Below, in pieces: positions 26,536 through 35,079 of a stretch of 64,000 nt of DNA (its first letter is position 1; the number at the start of each line of letters is the position of its first letter). Both the position numbers and the translations under genes were made by a program. The notes beneath the pieces were generated by a model that saw nothing but the letters and a program-made list of their open reading frames with translations, was not told the DNA's origin and ran no database searches. The stretch is from Marinicella meishanensis (GTDB lineage: Bacteria > Pseudomonadota > Gammaproteobacteria > Xanthomonadales > Marinicellaceae): positions 1 to 64,000 of the forward strand of contig NZ_JAIOUV010000007.1 in the NCBI RefSeq assembly GCF_019931145.1, read 5' to 3'.

Positions 26536-26596
26536 GGGTCTCAATGCCACATTGGGCCAATGACCTTGAACACCTTCACTGAATGGAGCTTGATCG

Positions 26597-27127
26597 ATGA
26601 AAGACGCCCCCAAAAAAACCAATCAATGGCTGATCTGGCTGCCTTTGCTCAGCTTGTTCGCCGCCACGGCTTGGTGGCTGTGGCCAAAGCCATCGATCAC
26701 CACACCCAGTGACACCCATAAAGCGGAGCAGCGTGTGGAGCCCACTGTCACCCCCACCGATCAAGCCCACACCCTCGATGCCCCTGCAGCCACCACCGCC
26801 CCTCCCGTGCCATTGGATCAATTGGAACAAGTGATCGAACAACAAGGACACATATCCATCACCGGCCGCCCCATTGATGAAGCGTCATTGCGGGCCAATC
26901 AGCAGCGCTTGTTGGATGAGTTAAAAGGTCAGAAAAGGCCCATCAACCCCAGCACCATGAGTCCCCTGATGGCCCTGGAATATGAACAGTTTGGGCGTTA
27001 TTTGGAACGCGGTGATTTCGCCCTGGCCGACCAGTTACTGACTGATATGCAAGAAAATTGGCCGGAGTACGATTACGAAGAAATGATTTATCAACTGGCC
27101 CTGGCAGAGGTCAATGCCGACCAGTGA
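26597..27127 (+). CDS. membrane-anchored protein of unknown function
   Basis: The protein has 176 residues and is not recognised. One N-terminal membrane helix (LIWLPLLSLFAATAWWLW) would leave the rest in the periplasm. A Thr/Pro/Ala-rich linker (about 35-75) precedes a mostly helical acidic domain with GRPIDEASLRANQQRLLDEL and a final YEQFGRYLERGDFALADQLLTDM. The last part resembles one tetratricopeptide-like helical hairpin. It ends 13 bases before the convergent mvaB stop. Its own promoter would lie in 26536-26596, but none is distinct. Confidence 0.6.
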   Translation: MKDAPKKTNQWLIWLPLLSLFAATAWWLWPKPSITTPSDTHKAEQRVEPTVTPTDQAHTLDAPAATTAPPVPLDQLEQVIEQQGHISITGRPIDEASLRANQQRLLDELKGQKRPINPSTMSPLMALEYEQFGRYLERGDFALADQLLTDMQENWPEYDYEEMIYQLALAEVNADQ

Positions 27128-27140
27128 ACCAGGCAAGCCC

Positions 27141-28037
27141 TCAGCCACTGAAGGCTTGCGCCACTTGGCTGTTGGTCGATCGACCCAAAACGCTGGAAAT
27201 CTGTTGCCCCACCTGAATCAACTGAGCTAAATCAATCCCGGTTTCGATGCCCATGCCATGCAGCATATAGACCACGTTTTCGGTGCTGACGTTGCCACTG
27301 GCACCGCGGGCATAGGGACAGCCACCCAAACCCGCCACAGAAGCATCGATCACCGCAGCACCCAAGGGCAGACAGGCGTGGATGTTGGCCAAAGCCTGGC
27401 CATAGGTGTCATGGAAGTGTAAGGCCAATTGTGCGGTGGGTATCTGTTCGGCACAAAGGCTGAACATGTGGGCGGCTTTTTGCGGCGTACCGGTACCGAT
27501 GGTGTCACCCAAAGACACCTCATAACAGCCCATTTGGTGTAAGCGATGGGCCACTTGTGCCACCACTTTGGGATCGATTTCACCTTCATAAGGGCAACCC
27601 AACACACAAGACACATAACCCCGCACCTGCATGTCATGGGCTTGCGCTTTTTCCAGCACCGGTGCAAATCGAGCAAAGGATTCATCAATCGAACAATTGA
27701 TGTTTTTTTGGTTGAAGCTTTCTGATGCCGCGGTGAACACCGCCACTTCTTTGATTCCCGCCGCGATGGCTGCATCCAAGCCCTTCAGGTTTGGGGTCAA
27801 GGCCGAATAATGCACCCCAGCAGCTGGCTGGATACCGGCACAGACTGCACTGGCATCGGCCAATTGAGGCACCCATTTGGGCGACACAAAACCGGTGACT
27901 TCGATGTGCTTGACCCCAGCGGCTTGTAAACCATGGATCAAAGCCAATTTGTCTTTCACGGCAATGGTTTGCGCTTCGTTTTGCAAGCCGTCTCGAGGTG
28001 ACACTTCCACCAGTTTTATCCTTTCAGGCAACATCAC
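27141..28037 (-). CDS. mvaB: hydroxymethylglutaryl-CoA lyase
   Basis: This enzyme cleaves HMG-CoA to acetoacetate and acetyl-CoA, the last step of leucine degradation. The 298-residue TIM barrel has the DRE-TIM start VEVSPRDGLQNE and GLGGCPYARGASGN with the catalytic cysteine near residue 235, matching the family signature. It overlaps the upstream biotin carboxylase gene by four bases (ATGA), so the pair is coupled. This supports reading that neighbour as methylcrotonyl-CoA carboxylase. Confidence 0.95.
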   Translation of the reverse strand: MMLPERIKLVEVSPRDGLQNEAQTIAVKDKLALIHGLQAAGVKHIEVTGFVSPKWVPQLADASAVCAGIQPAAGVHYSALTPNLKGLDAAIAAGIKEVAVFTAASESFNQKNINCSIDESFARFAPVLEKAQAHDMQVRGYVSCVLGCPYEGEIDPKVVAQVAHRLHQMGCYEVSLGDTIGTGTPQKAAHMFSLCAEQIPTAQLALHFHDTYGQALANIHACLPLGAAVIDASVAGLGGCPYARGASGNVSTENVVYMLHGMGIETGIDLAQLIQVGQQISSVLGRSTNSQVAQAFSG

Positions 28038-29926
28038 ACCGGCTCCATATCAACCAACACCGTCTCCGCCTGAACCTGATCATTGGCCTGGTGATGCACG
28101 GCCTTGACGGTGGCATCGGCCTCGGCTTTGAGTTCCAGCTCCATCTTCATCGCTTCCATCACCACCAAGGTGGTACCGGCACGCACCTGATCACCGTCTT
28201 TGACTTTCAATTCAATGATTTTGCCCGGCATCGGCGCGATGATGGCGTTGGCATCAGCCACCGAAGCCTTGGCCTCGTAATCAGGCAAAGAGAATTCATG
28301 GCGCAAATGGTTGTGCACCACTTGCACTTGATGGCGGTGGACATGACAGCGGTCTTGGGGACCCGGTAAATAATGGTCTTGTCCATTGATCAAATAGGCG
28401 TCGTCTTCCCAAGTGACCGTGAAATGATGCTCAGTGCCTTGGTGGAACAGCTGCAGCTGCAAGGGCTGATTGCCCTGTAAGCGCCAGCCGTTGGCTCGGT
28501 CCCAGACCCGTGCGCTGCCTGGTGTCGACAACAGATGATCGGCATAAATGGCGACCACTTCAGGGCTCAAGCTTGGCAGGTAGGCCAACTCACCCTGATC
28601 CAATGAATTGGTGTAAATTTGGTGTTTGAGGAAGGCTTTGGTCGACAACAAATGCGACAAAAAGCCGATGTTGGTTTTCACCCCAAACACCGCACTTTCA
28701 TCCAACACTTGTTGCATTCTTTTGATGCAGGTTTTGCGATTTTTGGCCCACACCACCAGTTTGGCGATCATCGGGTCATAATGGATGGTCACCGAATCGG
28801 CGGTACCGACGCCCGAATCAACCAGCACGTGATCAGCCACCGCCAATTGAACCCGTTCCAACAGACCCGTTGAAGGCAGGTAGTTGTTGGTCGGATCCTC
28901 GGCATACAAGCGCACTTGGATGGCATGGCCTGACTCGTGAATTTCTGTTTGTTTTTTCGGCAGCGGTTCGCCTTGGGCCACTTTGATTTGCCAGGCGACC
29001 AGATCCACCCCAGTGATCAACTCACTGACCCGGTGTTCCACTTGCAAACGGGTGTTCATCTCCATGAAATAAAACGAGTCATCACCATCCATGATGAACT
29101 CGATGGTGCCTGCCCCCACATAATCAATGGCCTGGGTGGCCTTGACCGCTGCATTCAACATGTCGGTGCGGGTGGCATCACTCAAACCCGCTGCCGGGGC
29201 TTCCTCAATGACTTTTTGATAACGCCGTTGGGTCGAACAATCCCGTTCGAACAAATGCACCACGTGGCCATGTTGATCGGCAAACACCTGCACCTCAATG
29301 TGCTTGGGTTGGGTGATGTATTTTTCCAAAATAACCTGATCGTCGCCAAAAGCGTTTTTGGCTTCGCGTTGGGCGGATTTCAACTGGTCATCAAAGTCAC
29401 TGGCCTGGTGCACGATTTTCATGCCTTTACCACCACCACCGGCCACCGCTTTGATCAACACCGGATAACCGATTTCAGCAGCCGCCTGGCGCAAAGTGTC
29501 GGTGCTTTGATCGGCCTCTTGATAACCCGGCACACAGGGCACATCGGCCTGCAGCATGGTTTGTTTGGCGGCGGATTTCGAACCCATCAAGCGCAAGGCT
29601 TCTGCCGGCGCACCAATAAAGATGATGTTGTGTTTGGCCAAGGCTTCCGCAAATTCAGCCCGTTCCGACAAGAACCCATAACCGGGGTGCACCGCATCGA
29701 CTTGATGGATTTTGGCGGCGGCAATCAACTTGTCAATGTTCAAATAGGAGTCGGCCAAATTTGCGCTGCCCAAATGGCACGCTTCATCGGCCATTTGCAC
29801 GTGCTTGGCATGGCGGTCAGGGTCGGCAAAAACCGCCACGGTTTTGATGTTGAGTTGGCGGCATGTGGCGATGATTCTGACGGCGATCTCACCGCGATTG
29901 GCGATCAATATTTTTCCAATGGACAT
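28034..29926 (-). CDS. biotin carboxylase/BCCP subunit, probably methylcrotonyl-CoA carboxylase alpha
   Basis: The protein has 630 residues. It begins MSIGKILIANRGEIAVRII at the ATG chosen here; a start at 29956 adds ten unsupported residues. The biotin carboxylase domain (1-450) has the ATP loop AVAGGGGKGMKIV, EKYITQPKHIEVQVF and FMEMNTRLQVEH. The C-terminal biotinyl domain has VMEAMKMEL near residue 590, with lysine as the biotin site. Sequence alone cannot separate acetyl-, propionyl- and methylcrotonyl-CoA carboxylases. The coupled HMG-CoA lyase gene favours leucine catabolism, but no carboxyltransferase (beta) gene, acyl-CoA dehydrogenase or enoyl-CoA hydratase is in the window. Confidence 0.9.
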   Translation of the reverse strand: MSIGKILIANRGEIAVRIIATCRQLNIKTVAVFADPDRHAKHVQMADEACHLGSANLADSYLNIDKLIAAAKIHQVDAVHPGYGFLSERAEFAEALAKHNIIFIGAPAEALRLMGSKSAAKQTMLQADVPCVPGYQEADQSTDTLRQAAAEIGYPVLIKAVAGGGGKGMKIVHQASDFDDQLKSAQREAKNAFGDDQVILEKYITQPKHIEVQVFADQHGHVVHLFERDCSTQRRYQKVIEEAPAAGLSDATRTDMLNAAVKATQAIDYVGAGTIEFIMDGDDSFYFMEMNTRLQVEHRVSELITGVDLVAWQIKVAQGEPLPKKQTEIHESGHAIQVRLYAEDPTNNYLPSTGLLERVQLAVADHVLVDSGVGTADSVTIHYDPMIAKLVVWAKNRKTCIKRMQQVLDESAVFGVKTNIGFLSHLLSTKAFLKHQIYTNSLDQGELAYLPSLSPEVVAIYADHLLSTPGSARVWDRANGWRLQGNQPLQLQLFHQGTEHHFTVTWEDDAYLINGQDHYLPGPQDRCHVHRHQVQVVHNHLRHEFSLPDYEAKASVADANAIIAPMPGKIIELKVKDGDQVRAGTTLVVMEAMKMELELKAEADATVKAVHHQANDQVQAETVLVDMEPV

Positions 29927-30130
29927 GGTTTGCAAGTGCTGAACAAAGGCAGCCATTATACATCAAGCAGGCCGGCCTGGCGGCCTGCCTTGCGCCGAAT
30001 ATTCACCCCCAATGACGGTCTTTGCTCAAACCCAATCGTGATCCATGACAAGCGAAAATAATGCGGGTTTTGGCTGCTCACCCGCGACAGATTTGGTATG
30101 ATGAATTGACAATCTGTTCTGGAGGTCATC

Positions 30131-31534
30131 ATGAAATTGCGTCTTTTGATTTCAATCCACTGCCTGCTGTGGTCACTGCAGGTCTCGGCCAACACGGCTC
30201 CCAAGACCGACCCGGTACAGCCTCTTCATTTGAACACCCATCAAATCAGTGTCCAAGCCAAGCAACGGAGTGTCGCTGTGGCCCAACGTTGGCAGCCCAG
30301 CAAACACACGGTCTCACAGTTGTTAACCACCCCCATGGATGCCACGGTCAACATCCAGTCATTTCCCGATGTGATACGGGATGTGGCCGATGCCGTGCAC
30401 CTCAAGAGCCATCAGGCCGTTGGCTTGACGCGTTATGAGATCATGGCCCCCGGAGCAAAAATCACGGCCCTGACAGACCAGGGAACGGTGACCTTACCAC
30501 CACCCAATTTATTGGTCTATGGCGACACCGCCCAGGGTGTCAGCCTGGTGGTGAACCCAAACAATGGGGATGTGTCGGGCTTGATCAATCAAGCCGGCGT
30601 GACCATGGCCATCACAGGTAATTTACATCAAGGCATCGATTTCCAGCCAACCGACAGCGGCGTACCCACCGATCAGGCCAGCCAACAATGCCAGACCGCC
30701 CTGGCAGATCAACCGGGTGATCCTTTGGCCGACTTGCAAGTTGACCTGATGTCACAAACCTTGTCACCCAGTCCTCGCGGGGCGCTTGATTATCAGGCAG
30801 TGGTGGCGGTGGACACCGACAACGAATGGATGGCTGGCAAAGGCAACAACACCACCACAGCCACCAATTACATTGTTGGTTTGTTCAGTGACATGAACGT
30901 GTTTTATGAACGTGATTTGTCCTTGCGCCTGTTGATTGGCAACGTCAATTTGCGCATCGCCGCCGACCCTTTCCCCACCCGCTCAGACATCTTTGACTCA
31001 CTGAATGATTTTGGTGAATACTGGCGGGTCAACAACGACGCCATCAGTCGCGATTTTGTGGTTTTACTCAGTGGTCAAAATATTGCTAACTTCTCTTTCT
31101 CTGGCATCGCCTGGATCAATCAATACTGCGAAAACGGCTTCCTGCAAGCCGGTGGCACCGAGACGGTGGGTAGTTACAGCGTCAACCGCATCGGCTCCAG
31201 CTTATCAACCGGCTTCACCGCTCAGTTTGTGGGTCATGAATTGGGCCATAACATGGGTTCACCACACACCCATTGTTATGTGCCTGCTGTGGACCAATGC
31301 TTCAACGGCGAAGGCGGTTGTTACGGCGGCGCTGTGTCTTGCCCTGGTGGCAGTGCTGGCACCATCATGAGCTATTGTCACTTTGGCGCGCCCAATGGCG
31401 CGGATTGTGGTTTGAATGACGATGAGTTCCATCCGACGGTAATCACCCTGTTGGATACCCGCATCGTCAGTAATTTCCCTTCGTGCATTGAGCCGTTGAG
31501 CGCGGATTTGATTTTTGCCAACTCATTTGACTGA
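30131..31534 (+). CDS. secreted M12B-like zinc metalloprotease with IFANSFD tail
   Basis: The protein has 467 residues with a signal peptide (LLISIHCLLWSLQVSA) after a strong GGAGGT ribosome binding site. Residues about 25-215 look like a propeptide. The protease domain starts near YQAVVAVDTDNEW and has HELGHNMGSPHTH at about residue 368, the full HExxHxxGxxH zinc site, and a Met-turn at GTIMSYC. Eight or so cysteines lie after the catalytic site. The C-terminus DLIFANSFD follows the last cysteine by about a dozen residues and resembles short tails shared by secreted proteins of this lineage. It overlaps the convergent recO by 12 bases. Confidence 0.9.
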   Translation: MKLRLLISIHCLLWSLQVSANTAPKTDPVQPLHLNTHQISVQAKQRSVAVAQRWQPSKHTVSQLLTTPMDATVNIQSFPDVIRDVADAVHLKSHQAVGLTRYEIMAPGAKITALTDQGTVTLPPPNLLVYGDTAQGVSLVVNPNNGDVSGLINQAGVTMAITGNLHQGIDFQPTDSGVPTDQASQQCQTALADQPGDPLADLQVDLMSQTLSPSPRGALDYQAVVAVDTDNEWMAGKGNNTTTATNYIVGLFSDMNVFYERDLSLRLLIGNVNLRIAADPFPTRSDIFDSLNDFGEYWRVNNDAISRDFVVLLSGQNIANFSFSGIAWINQYCENGFLQAGGTETVGSYSVNRIGSSLSTGFTAQFVGHELGHNMGSPHTHCYVPAVDQCFNGEGGCYGGAVSCPGGSAGTIMSYCHFGAPNGADCGLNDDEFHPTVITLLDTRIVSNFPSCIEPLSADLIFANSFD

Positions 31535-32212
31535 GGGCCGTTCAGCTGGCCGGGCTTTGAGCAATGCCCGGCTTTGAATGGTTTTGCCATGAACCAAGTG
31601 ATTGATCACCCCCCGCATCAGGCGATTCAAGGGCTTGAGTTGCTCTGCGGACAAGTCAGCCCCTTGGGTAAACAGCCGGAACACCGCCACCGTGCATTGG
31701 TCTGACTGCGGTTTGATGCCCAAGCCGTTGATGGAATCAAAAGCCAAGTGATCCTGGTCTTTTGCACCTTGAGGCAGGGTCAGCTCGTAACCCATGGCAC
31801 AGTACAATTGCCACTCAAAACGACGCAGCAGCAAGGCCACGCTGGTGGCACTTTTCAAACCATCAATGGTCTGAGCATAACAGTGATAAATGGCTTGATT
31901 GGCCTCGTCGTGGTAATTGGACAACAACAGCAGTTCGTTGCAATACAACATGGCCACGTGGTTGGTATAGCCGGTTTTGAACGGCGCCCCCGGCTGTTCA
32001 GCCGAGACCAAGGTCTGCAATGCGGATCGACCGGTGAAACTGACCTCACATTCGATGAATGGCTGCAATTGGCCTTTGAATTTGGATTTGGGGCCGCGGC
32101 TGCCTTTGCCCAACACATCAACCACACCGTGGTGTTGGCTGAAAATTTTGATCAATTCGCTGCTGTCCTTATAGGGTTTCTTGTGCAGCACGTAGGCCCG
32201 GTCATGCAGCAT
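31523..32212 (-). CDS. recO: DNA repair protein RecO
   Basis: RecO anneals single strands and works with RecR in the RecFOR pathway. It has 229 residues, with an N-terminal OB fold (AYVLHKKPYKDSSELIKIFSQ, GVVDVLGKGSRGPKS) and a helical C-terminal half (LLLRRFEWQLYCAMGYELTL). The zinc-cysteine cluster seen in some RecO proteins is absent, as in the E. coli protein. It lies 14 bases after era as the last gene of the lepA operon; pdxJ, often next, is not present. Confidence 0.93.
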   Translation of the reverse strand: MLHDRAYVLHKKPYKDSSELIKIFSQHHGVVDVLGKGSRGPKSKFKGQLQPFIECEVSFTGRSALQTLVSAEQPGAPFKTGYTNHVAMLYCNELLLLSNYHDEANQAIYHCYAQTIDGLKSATSVALLLRRFEWQLYCAMGYELTLPQGAKDQDHLAFDSINGLGIKPQSDQCTVAVFRLFTQGADLSAEQLKPLNRLMRGVINHLVHGKTIQSRALLKARPAERPSVK

Positions 32213-32226
32213 AATCCCGGGGCGAT

Positions 32227-33165
32227 TCAGTCTTTGAACTCATCGGTGTAACCCAAGGCTTCAATGGCCTTGATGTCGTCGGTCCAAGATGATTTGACCT
32301 TGACCCACAATTTGAGATTGACCTTGGCTTCGATGAACTGTTCGATGGCTTGTCTGGCTTTGATGCCAATTTGCTTGATGGCATCACCTTGGGTGCCGAT
32401 GATGATGCGTTTTTGGTTGTTGCGCTCGACCCAGATGTTGGCATGGATGTGATGCATCCGTCCTTTGATTTCATACGCTTCGATGTTGACCGTCACGCTG
32501 TATGGCAACTCTTGATGGAACCGCTCCATCAGTTGTTCACGGATCAACTCCGTGATGAAAAATCGGGTCGATCGATCAGAAATCTGGTCTTCATCAAAAA
32601 TCGGTTCGCCAACCGGCAGGTAATCATATATCACCTTGAGCAAGGGCTCCAAGTGTTTGTTTTTTAAGGCGCTGATGTAATGAATTTGATCAAAATGGTG
32701 TTCCCCAACCAGGCGTTCAACAAATGGCATCAGCTGTTCTTTGTGTTTTACTTTATCGATCTTGTTGATCACCAGAATTTTTTTGGCCGACGACTGCTGC
32801 ATGACTTTGGCGGCCCGGCGGTCTTCATCGGTCCACTTCAAAGCTTCCACCAAAAACAACACCACGTCCACCCCATGCGATGAAGACTGGGCGGTTTGGT
32901 TCAAGTGTTTGTTCAGGGCGGTGCCTTTTTGGTTGTGAATGCCTGGCGTGTCAATGAACACCATTTGCGCGGCTGCGGTGCTGTGTATGGCCAAGATTTG
33001 ATGGCGGGTGGTTTGTGGCTTGTGCGAGACAATGGACAGTTTTTGTTGCAGCACTTGATTGATGAAGGTGGACTTGCCCACATTGGGGCGGCCAATCACC
33101 GCCACATAGCCGGATTTATAAGACTGCTTGGAGTCTGGGTGATCCATGGTATCGGCGTCGCTCAT
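32227..33165 (-). CDS. era: GTPase Era
   Basis: Era is an essential GTPase for 16S rRNA and 30S maturation. It has 312 residues. The GTPase domain has G1 GRPNVGKST, G3 DTPGIH and G4 NKID, and the KH RNA-binding domain reads RIIIGTQGDAIKQIGIKAR. The ATG at 33165 overlaps the rnc stop (ATGA) and is preferred over a start five codons earlier inside rnc. The coupling with rnc is universal in this class and fits their shared job in rRNA processing. Confidence 0.97.
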   Translation of the reverse strand: MSDADTMDHPDSKQSYKSGYVAVIGRPNVGKSTFINQVLQQKLSIVSHKPQTTRHQILAIHSTAAAQMVFIDTPGIHNQKGTALNKHLNQTAQSSSHGVDVVLFLVEALKWTDEDRRAAKVMQQSSAKKILVINKIDKVKHKEQLMPFVERLVGEHHFDQIHYISALKNKHLEPLLKVIYDYLPVGEPIFDEDQISDRSTRFFITELIREQLMERFHQELPYSVTVNIEAYEIKGRMHHIHANIWVERNNQKRIIIGTQGDAIKQIGIKARQAIEQFIEAKVNLKLWVKVKSSWTDDIKAIEALGYTDEFKD

Positions 33166-33821
33166 TGGGCTTCGAGCCATTCAATGGCTTTGTTGGCTGC
33201 CGACTGTTCGGCTTTTTTGATGGAACTGCCGGTCGACTCAATTTTTAAATCCAATTCGGCCACCTGACAACTGACTTTGAAGCGAATTTCCTGTTCGGTC
33301 TCAGCGGCTTCCAGCAATCGATAACTGGGCAGTTGCAGGCCCCGCTGTTGCAGCCTTTCCTGCAGTTCAGATTTGGGGTCTTTTTTGATGATTTGGGGAT
33401 CGATGTCTTGCAACCACGGCTGCATCACCGCTTCAATGAATTGTTTGGCTTGGGCAAAGCCTTGGTCCATCAACACCGCACCGAACACCGCTTCAACGGC
33501 ATCGGCCAGCACCGAGGATTTGTTCACCCCGCCCGATTTGATTTCACCGGCCCCCAGTTTGATTTGTGGCCCCAATTGGTAATGGCGTGCAATCGCCGCC
33601 AAGGTTTTGCCTTTGACCAATTGCGAACGCAAACGAGACAGTTCACCTTCGGAAAGTTGTTCGAAGGTTTGGAATAAGAAGTCTGAGATCACCAATGACA
33701 ACACCGAATCACCCAAAAACTCCAGGCGTTCGTTGTTGTTCTTTCCCGCACTGCGGTGGGTCAGGGCCTGATTGATCCAACGGGTGTCATGCCAAGTGAC
33801 TTTTTGGCCCAATATGTTCAA
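33162..33821 (-). CDS. rnc: ribonuclease III
   Basis: RNase III cuts double-stranded RNA in rRNA precursors and regulatory targets. It has 219 residues. The catalytic signature ERLEFLGDSVLSLVIS lies near residues 34-49, and the second catalytic block is DAVEAVFGAVLMDQGF. A C-terminal double-stranded RNA-binding domain has KSELQERLQQRGLQLPSY and SIKKAEQSAANKAIEWL. Length is slightly below E. coli (226). It is flanked by a DUF4845 gene and era, all leftward. Confidence 0.97.
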   Translation of the reverse strand: MNILGQKVTWHDTRWINQALTHRSAGKNNNERLEFLGDSVLSLVISDFLFQTFEQLSEGELSRLRSQLVKGKTLAAIARHYQLGPQIKLGAGEIKSGGVNKSSVLADAVEAVFGAVLMDQGFAQAKQFIEAVMQPWLQDIDPQIIKKDPKSELQERLQQRGLQLPSYRLLEAAETEQEIRFKVSCQVAELDLKIESTGSSIKKAEQSAANKAIEWLEAQ

Positions 33822-33835
33822 AACGAATCGTCAGC

Positions 33836-34195
33836 TTAAAGAGTCACGCTTTCTTCGAACTTGATTTTGAAGGACAAATTACCGAGAAATTCTTTTTCCA
33901 CCTCGTATTTGACCCGCAATTCACGGCCATTGCCACGGACCACCTTGAAGTCTTCGGCTTTGACCTGATCCACATAACTCACGTACAGCAATTTGCTGAT
34001 GCGGTTTTTGATTTCACCGGGTGACAGGTTGGCGGCGCCTTCATTGGCCACGGTTTTCATGGCTTTGACCACCGACATGTGATCCATATAAACCGGCCCA
34101 ATTTGCATCCCTGCGTACAGGAAAAAGCCCAGTACGCCCAACACAAACACAAATCCAATCAATGTGATCCCTTTGGCTTTTTTCAATGATTTCAT
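33836..34195 (-). CDS. DUF4845 membrane protein
   Basis: The protein has 119 residues with one N-terminal membrane helix (ITLIGFVFVLGVLGFFLYAGM), preceded by lysines in the manner of a pilin-like leader. The chosen ATG has GAGGT upstream at good distance; a start at 34237 lacks one. The remaining chain (YMDHMSVVKAMKTVANE...) would be periplasmic. DUF4845 genes typically sit between lepB and rnc, exactly as here. Function is unknown. Confidence 0.88.
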   Translation of the reverse strand: MKSLKKAKGITLIGFVFVLGVLGFFLYAGMQIGPVYMDHMSVVKAMKTVANEGAANLSPGEIKNRISKLLYVSYVDQVKAEDFKVVRGNGRELRVKYEVEKEFLGNLSFKIKFEESVTL

Positions 34196-34268
34196 GGTTT
34201 TACCTCGGTTATTTCGCTGAATTTGATATCTAATCATTCAATTATTATCAGGACACGGCCATTCATTG

Positions 34269-35066
34269 TCAAATGATCTTGGTACCGATGCGCTTCAAGC
34301 CTTCAAAAAAGTGAGGGATGCGCCAGTGCATCCAGATGAATTGCGCCTTTCCGACCAAATTCCGTTCTGGCACAAAGCCCCACTCGCGGCTGTCTTTGGA
34401 ATTATCTCGATTATCACCCATCACAAAGTAATGCCCTTGAGGCACCACCACATTGGTGTGAATGAATGGGTTGTAGCGACCATTGATGGTCAGCATTTGA
34501 TGGCCTTCTTCAGTCAGAAATTCGGTTTTTTCAATGTTGCTTCTGCGTTCACCATTGCGGTCCAAAAACCCTTCATACTGTCCATTAACCTCTTGTTTCA
34601 CTGCCTCACCGTTGATGTACAGCATCTTTTTCTTGGTGTCATAAAACAATTCATCACCTGGCAGTCCCACCACCCGCTTGATGTAATCATCGCTTTGATC
34701 CGGAGGATATCTGAACACCACCACGTCTCCCCGCTCTGGGTGACCCACTTCAATGATGGTGTCATGGGTGACGGGCATTTTTAAGCCGTACGAAAATTTG
34801 TTGACGTAAATGAAGTCACCGGTCAATAAGGTCGGCATCATGGATCCCGAAGGGATTCTGAATGGCTCAAACACGAAAGTGCGAACCAGCAACACGAAGA
34901 AGAACACCGGAAAAAAAGAATAACCAAATGACAGGATGTGGGACATGATGGTTTTGTGTTCCGGCTCTTGGCCTTTGTATTTGAATTTTCCGATCAGCCA
35001 CATCACAAAAGTGATCAGGCTGGCCAGGGTCAAAAATGCTTCAAAATCAAAGTGTATTTCATTCAC
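34269..35066 (-). CDS. lepB: signal peptidase I
   Basis: LepB cleaves signal peptides of exported proteins at the outer face of the inner membrane. It has 265 residues, with two N-terminal membrane helices (ASLITFVMWLIG, SFFPVFFFVLLVRTF). The catalytic serine is in PSGSMMPTLLTGD near residue 93 and the general-base lysine in DDYIKRVVGLPGD near 150. Box E is MGDNRDNSKDSREWGFVP. It follows lepA by 13 bases in the leftward operon. Confidence 0.97.
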   Translation of the reverse strand: MNEIHFDFEAFLTLASLITFVMWLIGKFKYKGQEPEHKTIMSHILSFGYSFFPVFFFVLLVRTFVFEPFRIPSGSMMPTLLTGDFIYVNKFSYGLKMPVTHDTIIEVGHPERGDVVVFRYPPDQSDDYIKRVVGLPGDELFYDTKKKMLYINGEAVKQEVNGQYEGFLDRNGERRSNIEKTEFLTEEGHQMLTINGRYNPFIHTNVVVPQGHYFVMGDNRDNSKDSREWGFVPERNLVGKAQFIWMHWRIPHFFEGLKRIGTKII

Positions 35067-35079
35067 AGGGTCTGGTCCT

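Noticed and set aside
28937-30061. 374-codon frame antisense to the biotin carboxylase gene
   Set aside because: It is a shadow frame; the minus-strand protein has complete catalytic motifs.
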